From: Photobacterium aphoticum
GTDB lineage: Bacteria > Pseudomonadota > Gammaproteobacteria > Enterobacterales > Vibrionaceae
DNA: 64,000 nt
Assembly (NCBI RefSeq): GCF_001029435.1
Contig: NZ_LDOV01000003.1
Location: 55,868-119,867, forward strand
Direction: 5' to 3'
In this document: piece by piece, positions 45,870-54,647 of the stretch
Position numbering within the stretch: position 1 is the stretch's first letter
Layout: each line of letters starts with the position of its first letter
Translations under genes and position numbers: made by a program
The notes under the pieces: generated by a model
Seen by the model: the letters and a program-made list of their open reading frames with translations, nothing else
Told to the model about the DNA's origin: nothing
The model's database searches: none

Positions 45870-47096
45870 ATGAAAAAATTCGATAAAGCTATGCAGATCC
45901 TGTTCGCAGGTTTCTGTATCAACCTGTGTATGGGTATCTTGTACGCATGGAGTGTATTCAAACAAGCACTAGTGGTTGACCTGGGTTGGTCAAACGCTGA
46001 TGCATCTATGCCATATACCGTTGCTGTAATTACGTTCGCAGCTTCTCTGCTTGTTGCAGGTGTACTACAAGACCGCATGGGTCCACGCCGTATCCTTATC
46101 CTGGGTACTGTGATGGTTGGCCTGGGCATGATCATTTCTAGCTTTGCGACGTCTCCACTGCTACTTATCGTTACATTCGGCCTACTAACAGGTTGTGGTA
46201 TCGGTTTCGGTTACGCGTGTCTTGCGCCGTCTGCAATGAAGTGGTTCCACCCTTCTAAGAAAGGTATGGTTAACGGCCTTATCGCAGCAGGTTTCGGTCT
46301 TGCAGCGGTTTACCTTGCACCACTGACTTCTATGCTGATCAGCACTTACGGTATCAACACCAGCTTCCTGATCCTAGGTGGTGCAGTATTGGTAATTGCC
46401 GTTCCACTAGCATGTACTATCAACAACCCACCAGCAGACTACACACCAGTTGCGCCAGCGAGCGCGGCAGGCAAGCCAGCGTCTAAGCCTGTTGACATCA
46501 ACTGGCGTGCAATGGTTAAAACACCACAGTTCTACTCTCTGTGGGTAATGTTTGCACTTGCTTCATCTGCTGGCCTAATGGTTATCGGTAACATCACGTC
46601 TATCGCTGCACAGCAGGCGAACATCACTCAGGCGGCTTACCTGGTTGTTATCCTGTCTATCTTCAACTCTGGTGGCCGTGTGGCTGCGGGTATGTTGTCT
46701 GATAAGATCGGTGGTGTGAAAACCCTGATGATCGCCTTCATCATGCAGGGCATCAACATGGCGCTATTCGCTACCTTCACATCAGACTTCACGCTGATGA
46801 TCGGTGCGGCACTGGCGGGTGTGGGTTACGGTACGCTTCTAGCAGTATTCCCTTCAATCACTGCTGACTACTACGGCCTGAAAAACTACGGCGCGAACTA
46901 CGGCGTACTGTACACAGCTTGGGGTGTGAGTGGCTTCATCGGCCCTGTGGTTGCAGCTGTGGCGGTTGATACAACCGGTACTTACACACTGGCTTACACC
47001 ATCTGTGCGGCAATGATGGCAGTGGCAGTATTCCTGTCGTTCATCACTAAGCCTGTGGATGCAGAAGCGCTAGAGAAGAAACTGGCTAACGCTTAA
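45870..47096 (+). CDS. OFA-family MFS carrier (lactate/oxalate-formate type)
   Basis: A 408-residue, 12-helix major facilitator of the oxalate/formate antiporter (OFA) family. Signatures include CMGILYAWSVFKQAL, DRMGPRRILILG, GCGIGFGYACLAPSAMKWF, KKGMVNGLIAAGFG and SDKIGGVKTLM. Substrates in this family are carboxylates such as lactate, oxalate or formate; the exact one is not decided by sequence. Codon use is strongly biased as in torCA1, so high expression is likely. The ATG at 45870 is preferred over GTG at 45852. Confidence 0.82.
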   Translation: MKKFDKAMQILFAGFCINLCMGILYAWSVFKQALVVDLGWSNADASMPYTVAVITFAASLLVAGVLQDRMGPRRILILGTVMVGLGMIISSFATSPLLLIVTFGLLTGCGIGFGYACLAPSAMKWFHPSKKGMVNGLIAAGFGLAAVYLAPLTSMLISTYGINTSFLILGGAVLVIAVPLACTINNPPADYTPVAPASAAGKPASKPVDINWRAMVKTPQFYSLWVMFALASSAGLMVIGNITSIAAQQANITQAAYLVVILSIFNSGGRVAAGMLSDKIGGVKTLMIAFIMQGINMALFATFTSDFTLMIGAALAGVGYGTLLAVFPSITADYYGLKNYGANYGVLYTAWGVSGFIGPVVAAVAVDTTGTYTLAYTICAAMMAVAVFLSFITKPVDAEALEKKLANA

Positions 47097-47136
47097 TCTC
47101 TCTGCGTCTCCTCACCACGGTGAGGGTCAAGGTAAA

Positions 47137-47166
47137 AAAAAAGCACAGCGTAGGCTGTGCTTTTTT
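47137..47166. terminator. Bidirectional terminator between the OFA carrier and def
   Basis: AAAAGCACAGC and GCTGTGCTTTT form the stem, flanked by A on the left and T on the right, so both converging genes can use it. Confidence 0.88.
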
Positions 47167-47194
47167 GTATCTGCGTATTCGGTTTTCACCGTAA

Positions 47195-47698
47195 TTATGC
47201 CATTGCCTTCAGGTGTTTTTTTACCTTCTTGGCGGCCATTTGACGCTTCAATGGCGACAAGTAATCAATGAACAAATTGCCTTGTAGGTGGTCGATTTCA
47301 TGCTGCATCGCAATCGCCAAGAAATCATCGCTTTCAATCGTGATAGGGTTTCCTTCACGATCTAGCGCTTCCACAACCACAGACGTGTAACGCTCAACAT
47401 CTGCGTAGTACTCAGGTACAGAGAGACAACCTTCCTGCCCCATTTCCTTACCGTCGCCGCTAACGATTTCCGGGTTAATCAGTACCAATGGCTGATTGCG
47501 CTCTTCAGACAAATCAATCACCACAACCGCTTCTTTACGCCCTACCTGAATCGATGCCAAACCGATACCATTACCTGTGGTGTACATGGTTTCTAGCATG
47601 TCATCAATCAAAGGCTGCACGGCTGCAATGTCCGTTACCTTTTCTGCTTTCTCTTTTAGACGTGGATCAGGAATTGTCAGAATGTCTAAAACCGCCAT
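47195..47698 (-). CDS. def: Peptide deformylase
   Basis: A 167-residue metalloenzyme that removes the N-formyl group from nascent proteins. The three active-site motifs are present: GNGIGLASIQVG (motif 1, with S for the usual A), EGCLSVPE (motif 2, Cys metal ligand) and QHEIDHLQGNLFID (motif 3, two His ligands). It is not next to fmt, so it may be a second def paralogue. It heads a minus-strand gene row. Confidence 0.92.
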   Translation of the reverse strand: MAVLDILTIPDPRLKEKAEKVTDIAAVQPLIDDMLETMYTTGNGIGLASIQVGRKEAVVVIDLSEERNQPLVLINPEIVSGDGKEMGQEGCLSVPEYYADVERYTSVVVEALDREGNPITIESDDFLAIAMQHEIDHLQGNLFIDYLSPLKRQMAAKKVKKHLKAMA

Positions 47699-47732
47699 AA
47701 ACTTTTACTCTCTGTTTGTTAATGCGTGAGAC

Positions 47733-48206
47733 TTACCGCTTTACCACGCGGGTATTGGCATACAAATCATGCCACGCGGTTTTCTCTTTACTGTAGCCCG
47801 CCCATAAATACCCCAAATACAGCGGGATTGCACCTACGATTTTCATCACGGCACGTTTTAATGCTTGCAAAGGGGATATCCGGCCACCATATTGGTGTTC
47901 GACTTTAATGCCAAGTAACCACTTTCCATGTGTTCCTTGTAGCGGAGTACATTCCATCCCTGCGCTGTATAACACCCAAATCACAAACAGCATGTCACGA
48001 CGCATATTACGCTCACTGAGAAACATCACACGCTCAGCCTCACTGTTCTGGCCATCCAAATACGCCATCATGCTGACATAAAAATCTTGAAAGTAAGGCG
48101 AAACCGTCACAACGATTATGAAGATGGGGATAAGATCCAATAAATACGCGGCCAATCGATGCCAGAAGCCAACACTTTCCCTACCATCACGTATGTCCAT
48201 ATTCAT
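47733..48206 (-). CDS. RDD family membrane protein
   Basis: A 157-residue protein with the RDD-domain pattern: GFWHRLAAYLLDLIPIFIIV (R in helix 1, D later), a second helix near MLFVIWVLYSAGME, and QGTHGKWLLGIKV followed by SPLQALKRAV. RDD proteins are small membrane proteins of uncertain, possibly transport, function. The start is uncertain: I use ATG 48206, but TTG 48230 and GTG 48215 overlap the upstream gene's stop. It is probably co-transcribed with the methyltransferase. Confidence 0.78.
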   Translation of the reverse strand: MNMDIRDGRESVGFWHRLAAYLLDLIPIFIIVVTVSPYFQDFYVSMMAYLDGQNSEAERVMFLSERNMRRDMLFVIWVLYSAGMECTPLQGTHGKWLLGIKVEHQYGGRISPLQALKRAVMKIVGAIPLYLGYLWAGYSKEKTAWHDLYANTRVVKR

Positions 48207-48216
48207 AAATCGCACA

Positions 48217-48855
48217 CTATCCTTTTTCAATGATCATATAGGTATGTAATTCGGGGTACTGATCAAACTCCACATGGCGGATCACACACCCCATCTCCAT
48301 AAACAACCGCAAGAAACCTTGTGTACCCAGCGACGAGTAATACACCTCCGGCCCCATGAAGTTATCAACATGTGCCCCCGCTTCTTCCACACCGCCGAAC
48401 GAGAAAATAAAGACCCCGCCAGGGTTCAAACTTGCGACGATTTTCTCCATCACCGGCACTTGTTGGTCCAACGGAATATGCCAGATGCTATCCCACGCCG
48501 TAATGAAGTCGTATGTGTCTGTCAGTGGATAGGTGCAGATATCGGCTTGCGTGAAAGCAACACTGGGATGACGCGCCTGCGCCAGAGACAACATGTTGGC
48601 AGAGACATCCAAACCAGACACCGTAAAACCCGCCTGTTGTAAAAGATCGATAAAGCGCCCCGTGGGACCACAACCAATATCCAGCGCGTTGCCTGGCGGC
48701 TTCACAAACTGCAGGGCTTTTTCATGCTGTGCGATGCCATTGCGGCGATCGAAACACGCATCATCCCATAAATGGGTGATCTGATCGTAAGCGTGACCAA
48801 TCTCGTCTGGTGTCATGTGGGGAGTCATCTTAGAGGTCATGTCTTTCGTCTTCAT
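48217..48855 (-). CDS. Class I SAM-dependent methyltransferase
   Basis: A 212-residue Rossmann-fold methyltransferase. Motif I is ALDIGCGPTGRFIDLL (about residues 57-72), motif II is VSGLDVSANML, and the motif after strand 4 is YDFITAWDSIWH. The substrate is unknown. It overlaps or abuts the RDD gene downstream. Confidence 0.82.
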   Translation of the reverse strand: MKTKDMTSKMTPHMTPDEIGHAYDQITHLWDDACFDRRNGIAQHEKALQFVKPPGNALDIGCGPTGRFIDLLQQAGFTVSGLDVSANMLSLAQARHPSVAFTQADICTYPLTDTYDFITAWDSIWHIPLDQQVPVMEKIVASLNPGGVFIFSFGGVEEAGAHVDNFMGPEVYYSSLGTQGFLRLFMEMGCVIRHVEFDQYPELHTYMIIEKG

Positions 48856-48922
48856 TCCGATCCTAAACGAAAAACAGCGCTACATTTTGCTGCAACGCTG
48901 TCTTGTAAATTGCCCAATGACA

Positions 48923-49210
48923 TTACGATTTCTTTTTCCCAAAGAGGGCTTTGTAAGACTCAATCAAAAACGTCCCCACACCGCCAGCAACCGTTGAATT
49001 GGCGTAATCACCGGCTGGCGCAAGCATGTTAGATTTGAACTTCTCAACCGCTTCTTCAGGGTTTTCACCGTAAATGACGTCGTCTTCTACTTCAAATCCC
49101 AAGTTCAGCAATTGCGCCTTCTCTTGGGTGAATGTCTCGCTTTCCATGTCCACATAGGTGAATTCACGGCGTTCTGAATCAGGCTTACAGAAAAACTGGT
49201 ACTTCGGCAT
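48923..49210 (-). CDS. Hypothetical protein, 95 aa
   Basis: A soluble protein beginning MPKYQFFCKPDSERREFTYV and ending in LFGKKKS, with a Gly/Ala/Val stretch (STVAGGVGTFLIES) near the C-terminus that might be a weak membrane contact. AAAGGGAGATAACC precedes the ATG. I do not recognise a named family. Confidence 0.6.
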   Translation of the reverse strand: MPKYQFFCKPDSERREFTYVDMESETFTQEKAQLLNLGFEVEDDVIYGENPEEAVEKFKSNMLAPAGDYANSTVAGGVGTFLIESYKALFGKKKS

Positions 49211-49307
49211 GGTTATCTCCCTTTATTTCGAACCCTGTTCCGATCATTCTATTAACGAGTATCGTCTTACTTTATGTCCCCGCCTCAGGGTGTGCTACGT
49301 CTGCATG

Positions 49308-49694
49308 TTATTGATGGACAAACTCAGGGCTGATATCACACAACGAATAGATATAGACGCGATTTCCCATCGGATCTGACACGGTGAAGCTACGATCCCC
49401 CCAAGGGTTACTCACAGGCGGATGCGCCACAGACAAGCCCAACTGTTGTAAACGCACATATTCTCCATCTACGTCGTCAACATGGACATTGAGCATCACA
49501 CCCTGCCCATTATGTCGTGGACTGTCATCTTGCGGCTGCATGAAACATAATTCCGCTCCCGCTTCGTTCATAGCCAGCACCACATACCAGTCACACTCAA
49601 ACATGACATGTGCAGAAAAATACTGGCAATAAAACATTCGGCATGCCGCCACATCTGAGGTGTAAAAGCAGGTGGAGATTCCTTTTATTTTCAT
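49308..49694 (-). CDS. VOC family protein (glyoxalase/bleomycin-resistance fold)
   Basis: A 128-residue vicinal-oxygen-chelate protein with two beta-alpha-beta modules: STCFYTSDVAACRMFYCQYF and VMLNVHVDDVDGEYVRLQQL, ending with FTVSDPMGNRVYIYS. The substrate is unknown. Its ATG overlaps the upstream stop (ATGA), so it is coupled to the 333-residue membrane protein. Confidence 0.8.
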   Translation of the reverse strand: MKIKGISTCFYTSDVAACRMFYCQYFSAHVMFECDWYVVLAMNEAGAELCFMQPQDDSPRHNGQGVMLNVHVDDVDGEYVRLQQLGLSVAHPPVSNPWGDRSFTVSDPMGNRVYIYSLCDISPEFVHQ

Positions 49695-50692
49695 GCGACA
49701 GCTTTCCCTTCACTTTTATTTTTAGATTCATGCACAAAGACGATACGCCCGCCATTAGCCTGCCAAAGCGACTCGGCTCCTAAACACTTAAATTCGAGCG
49801 CTTGCCGGTATGGATCAACCTCGAATTGATCAGCGACGATTGCCCAAAGTATCCATTCCTGTGTGATACGATCTATATCATCGCGTTGAGAGAGGACTTT
49901 GCGAACAAATAAGAACACATCTTCACCTTCCTCCCCCGCATACTTTGATACAATGTCACGGAGGTGAGCTTGGAATGGATACATTAAAGAAAAGGACTCT
50001 CTTCGAAGGCGTTTTGTTGCCTTGCCTATTCCTCGAAAAACCTGACGAGGTGGATTGTCTGCCAACGTTTCCTGCCCAATAACATATTGAGCGCCAAGGA
50101 AGTGCATCATGACCTGCTGAATACCCGCTTCTTGCTGATCAAGCTTACTTAATAACTCATCATCCGAAACCATCGAGGTATCAGTCTCAAACTGGTTTAG
50201 CTGCTGCACTCTGGCATAAATGGCATTTCCATACGGTAAAACGGCAAAGCAAGCAGCCTGCTTATCCTCACTTGCCGACCATAACGCTTTATTCATGCCA
50301 TCTTCATACGAGTTATGCAAAGACGGTAATTCCAATATCTGTCGCCAGCGTTTACGCCAAGATTTTGGATTCCTTGCCATTTTAGCTTTAGACGCCTTAA
50401 CACACTCATCATAATGGTGAAAATAAAGGCCCGCAAAAAACCATGGAGGGATCAGATAAAAATAATAATGGCTTCCACGACCGAAAAATATACCATATAT
50501 CAGCATACCAACAGATAGCACGCCTCCCAGCACCCCAAATAAATATAATGCGACAAGGATATTTCTATTTGCTGACGTCTGGCGCTGTATAGACTGACCT
50601 TCAGTCAGCCCCCAGCATAGTCCCATAATCATAAAAAACAGGGTAAAGAGTGACTGAAATATACAAGCCACCAGCACAATCAAACCTGACAC
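49691..50692 (-). CDS. Membrane protein of unknown function, 333 aa
   Basis: Three hydrophobic helices occupy the first 95 residues (LVACIFQSLFTLFFMIM, ALYLFGVLGGVLSVGML, YYFYLIPPWFFAGLYF); the remaining 240 residues are cytoplasmic and rich in charged residues. It starts with GTG, preceded by AAAAGGA at a normal distance. I do not recognise a family. It is translationally coupled to the VOC gene. Confidence 0.65.
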   Translation of the reverse strand: MSGLIVLVACIFQSLFTLFFMIMGLCWGLTEGQSIQRQTSANRNILVALYLFGVLGGVLSVGMLIYGIFFGRGSHYYFYLIPPWFFAGLYFHHYDECVKASKAKMARNPKSWRKRWRQILELPSLHNSYEDGMNKALWSASEDKQAACFAVLPYGNAIYARVQQLNQFETDTSMVSDDELLSKLDQQEAGIQQVMMHFLGAQYVIGQETLADNPPRQVFRGIGKATKRLRRESFSLMYPFQAHLRDIVSKYAGEEGEDVFLFVRKVLSQRDDIDRITQEWILWAIVADQFEVDPYRQALEFKCLGAESLWQANGGRIVFVHESKNKSEGKAVA

Positions 50693-50994
50693 GCACTTAT
50701 CCTTTTATGCAGCAAACGTCTGACTAGTATTAAGTACACATATGCTGACAACAATAGACAGTGCTCAAAAGACAGAGCAGCCTCAAAAACAAAAAGTTGT
50801 CACCTCAACGGGTTACAAAACCAAAGAACGAAGAAAAATTACCGCCTTTTGTGTCACGTTTTTTTACACACTCTCAATGCTCAGTTTTCAACATTCTGAG
50901 AAATAAGACTTTATAAATTGGCATTATGTTTGCTTGTACTTACCATCAAAAAAGCATCAATGTTTAATAATGTTTTTCACAATAAGGCCTTAAC
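50693..50994. other. Divergent intergenic region
   Basis: About 300 bases between two divergent genes. No conserved motif was recognised. It should contain promoters for both sides. Confidence 0.3.
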
Positions 50995-51945
50995 ATGACT
51001 GTACCGATAAAGCTTCTTGCATGCTTGCTCCTCCTCCCTCTCCCTGCGTATGCTGGTGCGATTGATATCCTGAAAGAGTACAACCTGATTGTATTTGATG
51101 ATTTAACGACCACCAGCGAAGTCGAAGGCAAGACAATTGTTTATGGCAATATTAATGGCACAGCATCAAACTACGGTATTCAATTACCGACCGCAAGCGG
51201 CCCTGAAGATGCACTGATTCTACAGGGAGATAATAATGCCACGTTGAATGTGAATAACGGTTACGGTATTGCGATTGGCGGAAGCAATAACGGGACTATT
51301 AATTTAAACGGCGGCGGAGCCCAAACCAATAGTGTCGCGGCTTACAATCTTTCACAGATACGCAGCGACCTGATTAACTTATCGACATCATTACAAGCTT
51401 TATCCCCAAACTCGCTTCTGACCCTTCCCGGCTCTCAGCCTAATCCTGCAACCTTTGAGGTCGGCAATACGGTCTCAACAAGCACGTCGGTATTTAATAT
51501 CGATGCGGTCGATTTCTTTGGCAATAATAATATTCAACAGTATGACATTGACCTGAATGGCCAATCTCCCAGCGCTATCGTGATCAATGTTGCCGGTCAA
51601 ATCATCAACGACAGTACGCTTGGCAATCCCGTCGGGAATTTTGTCACTGACATGATCCGCCAGTTAATTATTTGGAATTTTTATGAAGCCACGCAAATTG
51701 ATTTGGTCAGAGAATTCCACGGCAGTGTTCTCGCCCCTATCGCAGCGCTATCGACCATCACACCGATTAACGGCTCTGTGGTGGTCAATTCCTTCCAGCA
51801 AGATGGTGAAATCCACCTGCCTACATTTGATGGCCGTTTACCAACGCCACAAATAACCACCTTTGTTAGTGTCTCAGAACCCCCTTCGATGGCTCTCTTT
51901 GCCTCTCTGCTTGCTCTATTCTTGATGCGCCGTCGTGTGTTTTAA
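50995..51945 (+). CDS. Choice-of-anchor A protein with PEP-CTERM-like tail
   Basis: A 316-residue secreted protein. The signal peptide (residues 1-20) ends AYA. The choice-of-anchor A domain starts with YNLIVFDDLTTTSEVEGKTI, followed by YGNINGTASNYGI, and Asn/Gly-rich beta-type repeats (NNATLNVNNGYGIAIGG). The C-terminus has SEPPSMALFASLLALFLMRRR: a short acidic-Pro motif, one hydrophobic helix and an Arg cluster, the layout of PEP-CTERM exosortase signals, though the motif is not canonical. Proteins of this type are surface-attached and may act in adhesion or matrix. No exosortase gene is in the window. Confidence 0.75.
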   Translation: MTVPIKLLACLLLLPLPAYAGAIDILKEYNLIVFDDLTTTSEVEGKTIVYGNINGTASNYGIQLPTASGPEDALILQGDNNATLNVNNGYGIAIGGSNNGTINLNGGGAQTNSVAAYNLSQIRSDLINLSTSLQALSPNSLLTLPGSQPNPATFEVGNTVSTSTSVFNIDAVDFFGNNNIQQYDIDLNGQSPSAIVINVAGQIINDSTLGNPVGNFVTDMIRQLIIWNFYEATQIDLVREFHGSVLAPIAALSTITPINGSVVVNSFQQDGEIHLPTFDGRLPTPQITTFVSVSEPPSMALFASLLALFLMRRRVF

Positions 51946-52002
51946 CTCCATCGCACTGACAGCACTCATTGTGATGACACCTGACCGAACAGTGCTAACA
52001 AA

Positions 52003-52034
52003 CCGGTTGCTGAAAGTCTGCAACCGGCTTTATT
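52003..52034 (+). terminator. Terminator after the choice-of-anchor A gene
   Basis: CCGGTTGC (52003-52010) pairs with GCAACCGG (52020-52027), followed by CTTTATTTTATT. It lies just before the convergent gene's stop. Confidence 0.75.
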
Positions 52035-52037
52035 TTA

Positions 52038-52649
52038 TTAATTGTTAATGTACTTACTAAATACAGATGCAAAATCTTCCTGCACGAAGTTATCTTTCGC
52101 CACTCCCATGTATTGGAAGGCAAACTGTGTTATCTGCTCGAAAGCATCACCTGCCGTACCGCCAGTCGACGCTCGTCCCAATGCTGAAGCGGCTATCGAC
52201 AAAGAATTCGTCGCATCTTCCAGTTTGTCTGCATTTAGTCGCTGAATGCGGGATATTTCAAACAACGCTTTATACAAATCTTTCAAAGGTTCAATCTGGT
52301 TCTTATCCACATCAATTGAGAAGCTATCACTACCAATAACAAATTTAATCTCTGCATCGAGATCCACCGTTCCTGCCGTCTCAAGTAAGACATGGCTGAT
52401 GCGGTTAAAAGCATACTCATAGCGCTTTAGCGTACGTTTCGAACTGATGGCCGACTCCCCATCCACGTGCAATAGTGCGCGGTTGGTGAAGCAATATTCA
52501 TCTTTCTTCGACTTGATCAGGAAGAAAATTTTCTCGTTATCTTCATGGAAAATATAATCATCGGCATCCACTTTGTCATAGTCTTGTGGCGAGATAATTT
52601 TGCCAATATCACTCAGTCCCAATGCTTCCGAAGCAAATCTTTTTAACAT
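52038..52649 (-). CDS. YvbH-like bacterial PH domain protein
   Basis: A 203-residue cytoplasmic protein. The PH domain (about residues 8-130) has ASEALGLSDIGKIISPQDYD, KIFFLIKSKKDEYCFTNRAL and LKRYEYAFNRIS, which match the Bacillus YvbH family (bPH_1). An extension (about 130-203) follows, as in YvbH. Function is unknown. Upstream sequence to 52709 shows no gene. Confidence 0.82.
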   Translation of the reverse strand: MLKRFASEALGLSDIGKIISPQDYDKVDADDYIFHEDNEKIFFLIKSKKDEYCFTNRALLHVDGESAISSKRTLKRYEYAFNRISHVLLETAGTVDLDAEIKFVIGSDSFSIDVDKNQIEPLKDLYKALFEISRIQRLNADKLEDATNSLSIAASALGRASTGGTAGDAFEQITQFAFQYMGVAKDNFVQEDFASVFSKYINN

Positions 52650-52709
52650 ATCAGCATCCTTAAATAAAAACCGTCTTTCTATAAAATTTCATACGTCTAA
52701 TAGGTATGA

Positions 52710-52846
52710 TTAATAATAATTTTTATCATACTCTCCTACCTCACGTAACTGTCTGCACGGATTTCCAACCGCAACAACATTTGCAGGTATATCCTTAGTT
52801 ACCACGCTACCTGCACCAAAACCACAATGAATGCCGCATCGACGGT
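52710..52846 (-). pseudogene. Remnant of a hexapeptide sugar O-acetyltransferase (Maa/LacA type)
   Basis: Translated on the minus strand, the stretch gives FGAGSVVTKDIPANVVAVGN followed by PCRQLREVGEYDKNYY and a stop at 52710. This is the C-terminal end of maltose/galactoside O-acetyltransferases. A few codons upstream, the homology continues in another frame (GVTVDAAFIV-like), showing a frameshift, and the N-terminal two thirds are absent. It is a decayed fragment. Confidence 0.72.
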
Positions 52847-52919
52847 CACAACATTGATATTAACGTTATACCATCAAACATGAGATGTGGTTTTAGTGAC
52901 TAAATCAGCCATTTACATG

Positions 52920-53081
52920 TTAAGTGTTACGCTCAAATGCTTTTACAGAGGAAAATACGCCAAACATGAATCCAGCCACAGCCAAAATAATAATCAGCCA
53001 AAATGGTGCATCAAAGAAATAGCTCACAATCGACAAAAATACGGCACAAGCCATGCCTGCAAATAAAATAATCATTCCCAT
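52920..53081 (-). CDS. Small membrane protein, 53 aa
   Basis: A 53-residue frame from ATG 53081 with AAAGG eight bases before it. It contains two helices (MGMIILFAGMACAVFLSIV and FWLIIILAVAGFMFGVF) joined by a short YFFDAP turn, and ends KAFERNT. Composition and ribosome site are those of a real small inner-membrane protein. No family is recalled. It lies between the acetyltransferase remnant and the alcohol dehydrogenase. Confidence 0.6.
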   Translation of the reverse strand: MGMIILFAGMACAVFLSIVSYFFDAPFWLIIILAVAGFMFGVFSSVKAFERNT

Positions 53082-53182
53082 TGTTTTGCCTTTATACACT
53101 CATACTATCGTCCGTATGCCATGTTATCGCACTCAAATCCTATCGCGCGCGGTTAAACATTCATGAAGCGCTGGCTGATCGC

Positions 53183-53213
53183 AAAAAAGCCCACGATGCA
53201 ATATCGTGGGCTT
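53183..53213 (-). terminator. Terminator of the iron alcohol dehydrogenase gene
   Basis: Plus-strand AAGCCCACGAT (53187-53197) and ATCGTGGGCTT (53203-53213) form the stem; the minus strand ends in TTTTTT. Confidence 0.88.
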
Positions 53214-53236
53214 GCTGTGTAGCGAGTTAAATCAAC

Positions 53237-54376
53237 TTATAGCTGACCGTAATAGGCTTGGGTATAAATGGCTTTTACACTCTCTGGTGACGGTGTGCCC
53301 GGATTGGTCAACGTGCAAGGATCGTTGAAAGCGTTATCACTCATGCGATCCAACACCGCTAAGAAGGCCTCTTCGGTAATGGTCACTTCATCAATGTCTT
53401 TAAAAGCAACAGGGATATTTAACTGATGGTTCAACGTTAAGATGGCATCTTCTACCGACGCAATGCCAAGGTATTGCTCTATCTCCGCGTATTTATCCGT
53501 GAACTGCTTATTGTATTTCACGATATACGGCAACAAGATGGCGTTAGCGAGACCATGGGTGACGCCAAATTCCCCGCCGATTTTATGCGCTAAGGAATGC
53601 ACCAGCCCTAACGACACGTTGGAAAAGGCCATCCCGGCCAATGTGGACGCATTATGCATGTTGTCGCGCCCAACCATGTCCTCACCGTTCTCATACACGG
53701 TTGCCAGGTTTTCAAATACCAGTTTCGTGGCACGCATGGCTAATGGGTCGGAATAGTCATTGGCCGCAATCGAAACAAACGCTTCCAATGCGTGTGCCAT
53801 TACGTCCATCCCGGTATTCGCCGTAATGTGCGCCGGCATTTTCGCTGGCAGTGCCGGATCAACAATCGCAATGTCGGGTACGATGTGTTCTGACACAATC
53901 GGATATTTCACGTGCTCTTTCAAATCAGTGATCACGGAAAACGCGGTGATCTCAGACGCCGTACCACTGGTCGATGGAATCGCAATAAACTTTGCCTTGT
54001 TGCGCAGCGCAGGCATTGCCCCAACCGGTAAGATATCAGCCAGTGTTAGTGTCGGGTGCTCGTAGAAACACCACATGATTTTCGCCGCATCCAATGCGGA
54101 GCCGCCGCCGATAGCCACAATCCAATCAGGCTCGAATTCCTGCATCAGTTTTGCGCCTTTCTCAACCGTTTCGACGGATGGATTCGGCTCTACCCCATCA
54201 AACACACAGGATTCAATATCGGCTTTGCTCAGCATCGCCTGTACTTGGTCAATAAAGCCAAAACGTTTCATGGAACTGCCGCCGGTCACGATCACGGCAC
54301 GGCGGCCTTGAATGTTGGCCAACTCCTCAAGTGCCCCGTCCCCAAAGGCGATGTTGTTTGGGATCTTGAAATTCTT
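53237..54376 (-). CDS. Iron-containing alcohol dehydrogenase
   Basis: A 379-residue group III alcohol dehydrogenase. NAD(P) binding is shown by AIGGGSALDAAKIM and PSTSGTASEITAF; the metal ligands are in IAIVDP (Asp), TGMDVMAHALEAF (His), and GLVHSLAHKIGGEFGVTHG (two His). Substrates range from ethanol to butanol and propanediol in this family; sequence does not decide. ATG 54376 has TTGGAG eight bases upstream. The upstream region has an operator-like repeat (54614-54647). Confidence 0.88.
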   Translation of the reverse strand, partial: KNFKIPNNIAFGDGALEELANIQGRRAVIVTGGSSMKRFGFIDQVQAMLSKADIESCVFDGVEPNPSVETVEKGAKLMQEFEPDWIVAIGGGSALDAAKIMWCFYEHPTLTLADILPVGAMPALRNKAKFIAIPSTSGTASEITAFSVITDLKEHVKYPIVSEHIVPDIAIVDPALPAKMPAHITANTGMDVMAHALEAFVSIAANDYSDPLAMRATKLVFENLATVYENGEDMVGRDNMHNASTLAGMAFSNVSLGLVHSLAHKIGGEFGVTHGLANAILLPYIVKYNKQFTDKYAEIEQYLGIASVEDAILTLNHQLNIPVAFKDIDEVTITEEAFLAVLDRMSDNAFNDPCTLTNPGTPSPESVKAIYTQAYYGQL

Positions 54377-54613
54377 CATCACATACTCCAAAAGTTAACA
54401 ATCAATACGGTATAACTGTGAAAGCGTTAATCGTTGTTAGGGCTGCCTGTTTTTGTTCGTGTTCTACAGCGCTGTTTATCTTGATCTGGCTTGCTCTCTG
54501 GCTGTTGGCACATTAACAACGGTTATGCTTAAAATCGGTCATGCAATTCTTATCTCTCGCCCCATTTGCGCATGCTCGCCGTTAACTGCGCACACGCCAT
54601 CCACCACTCATAG

Positions 54614-54647
54614 GTGACATATCGTCATGTCACATTCTGAGTGACAT
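54614..54647. promoter_or_regulatory. Operator-like GTGACAT repeats
   Basis: GTGACAT (54614-54620) faces ATGTCAC (54627-54633) across six bases, and a third GTGACAT follows at 54641-54647. The cluster lies about 240 bases upstream of the dehydrogenase start and could bind its regulator. Confidence 0.45.
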
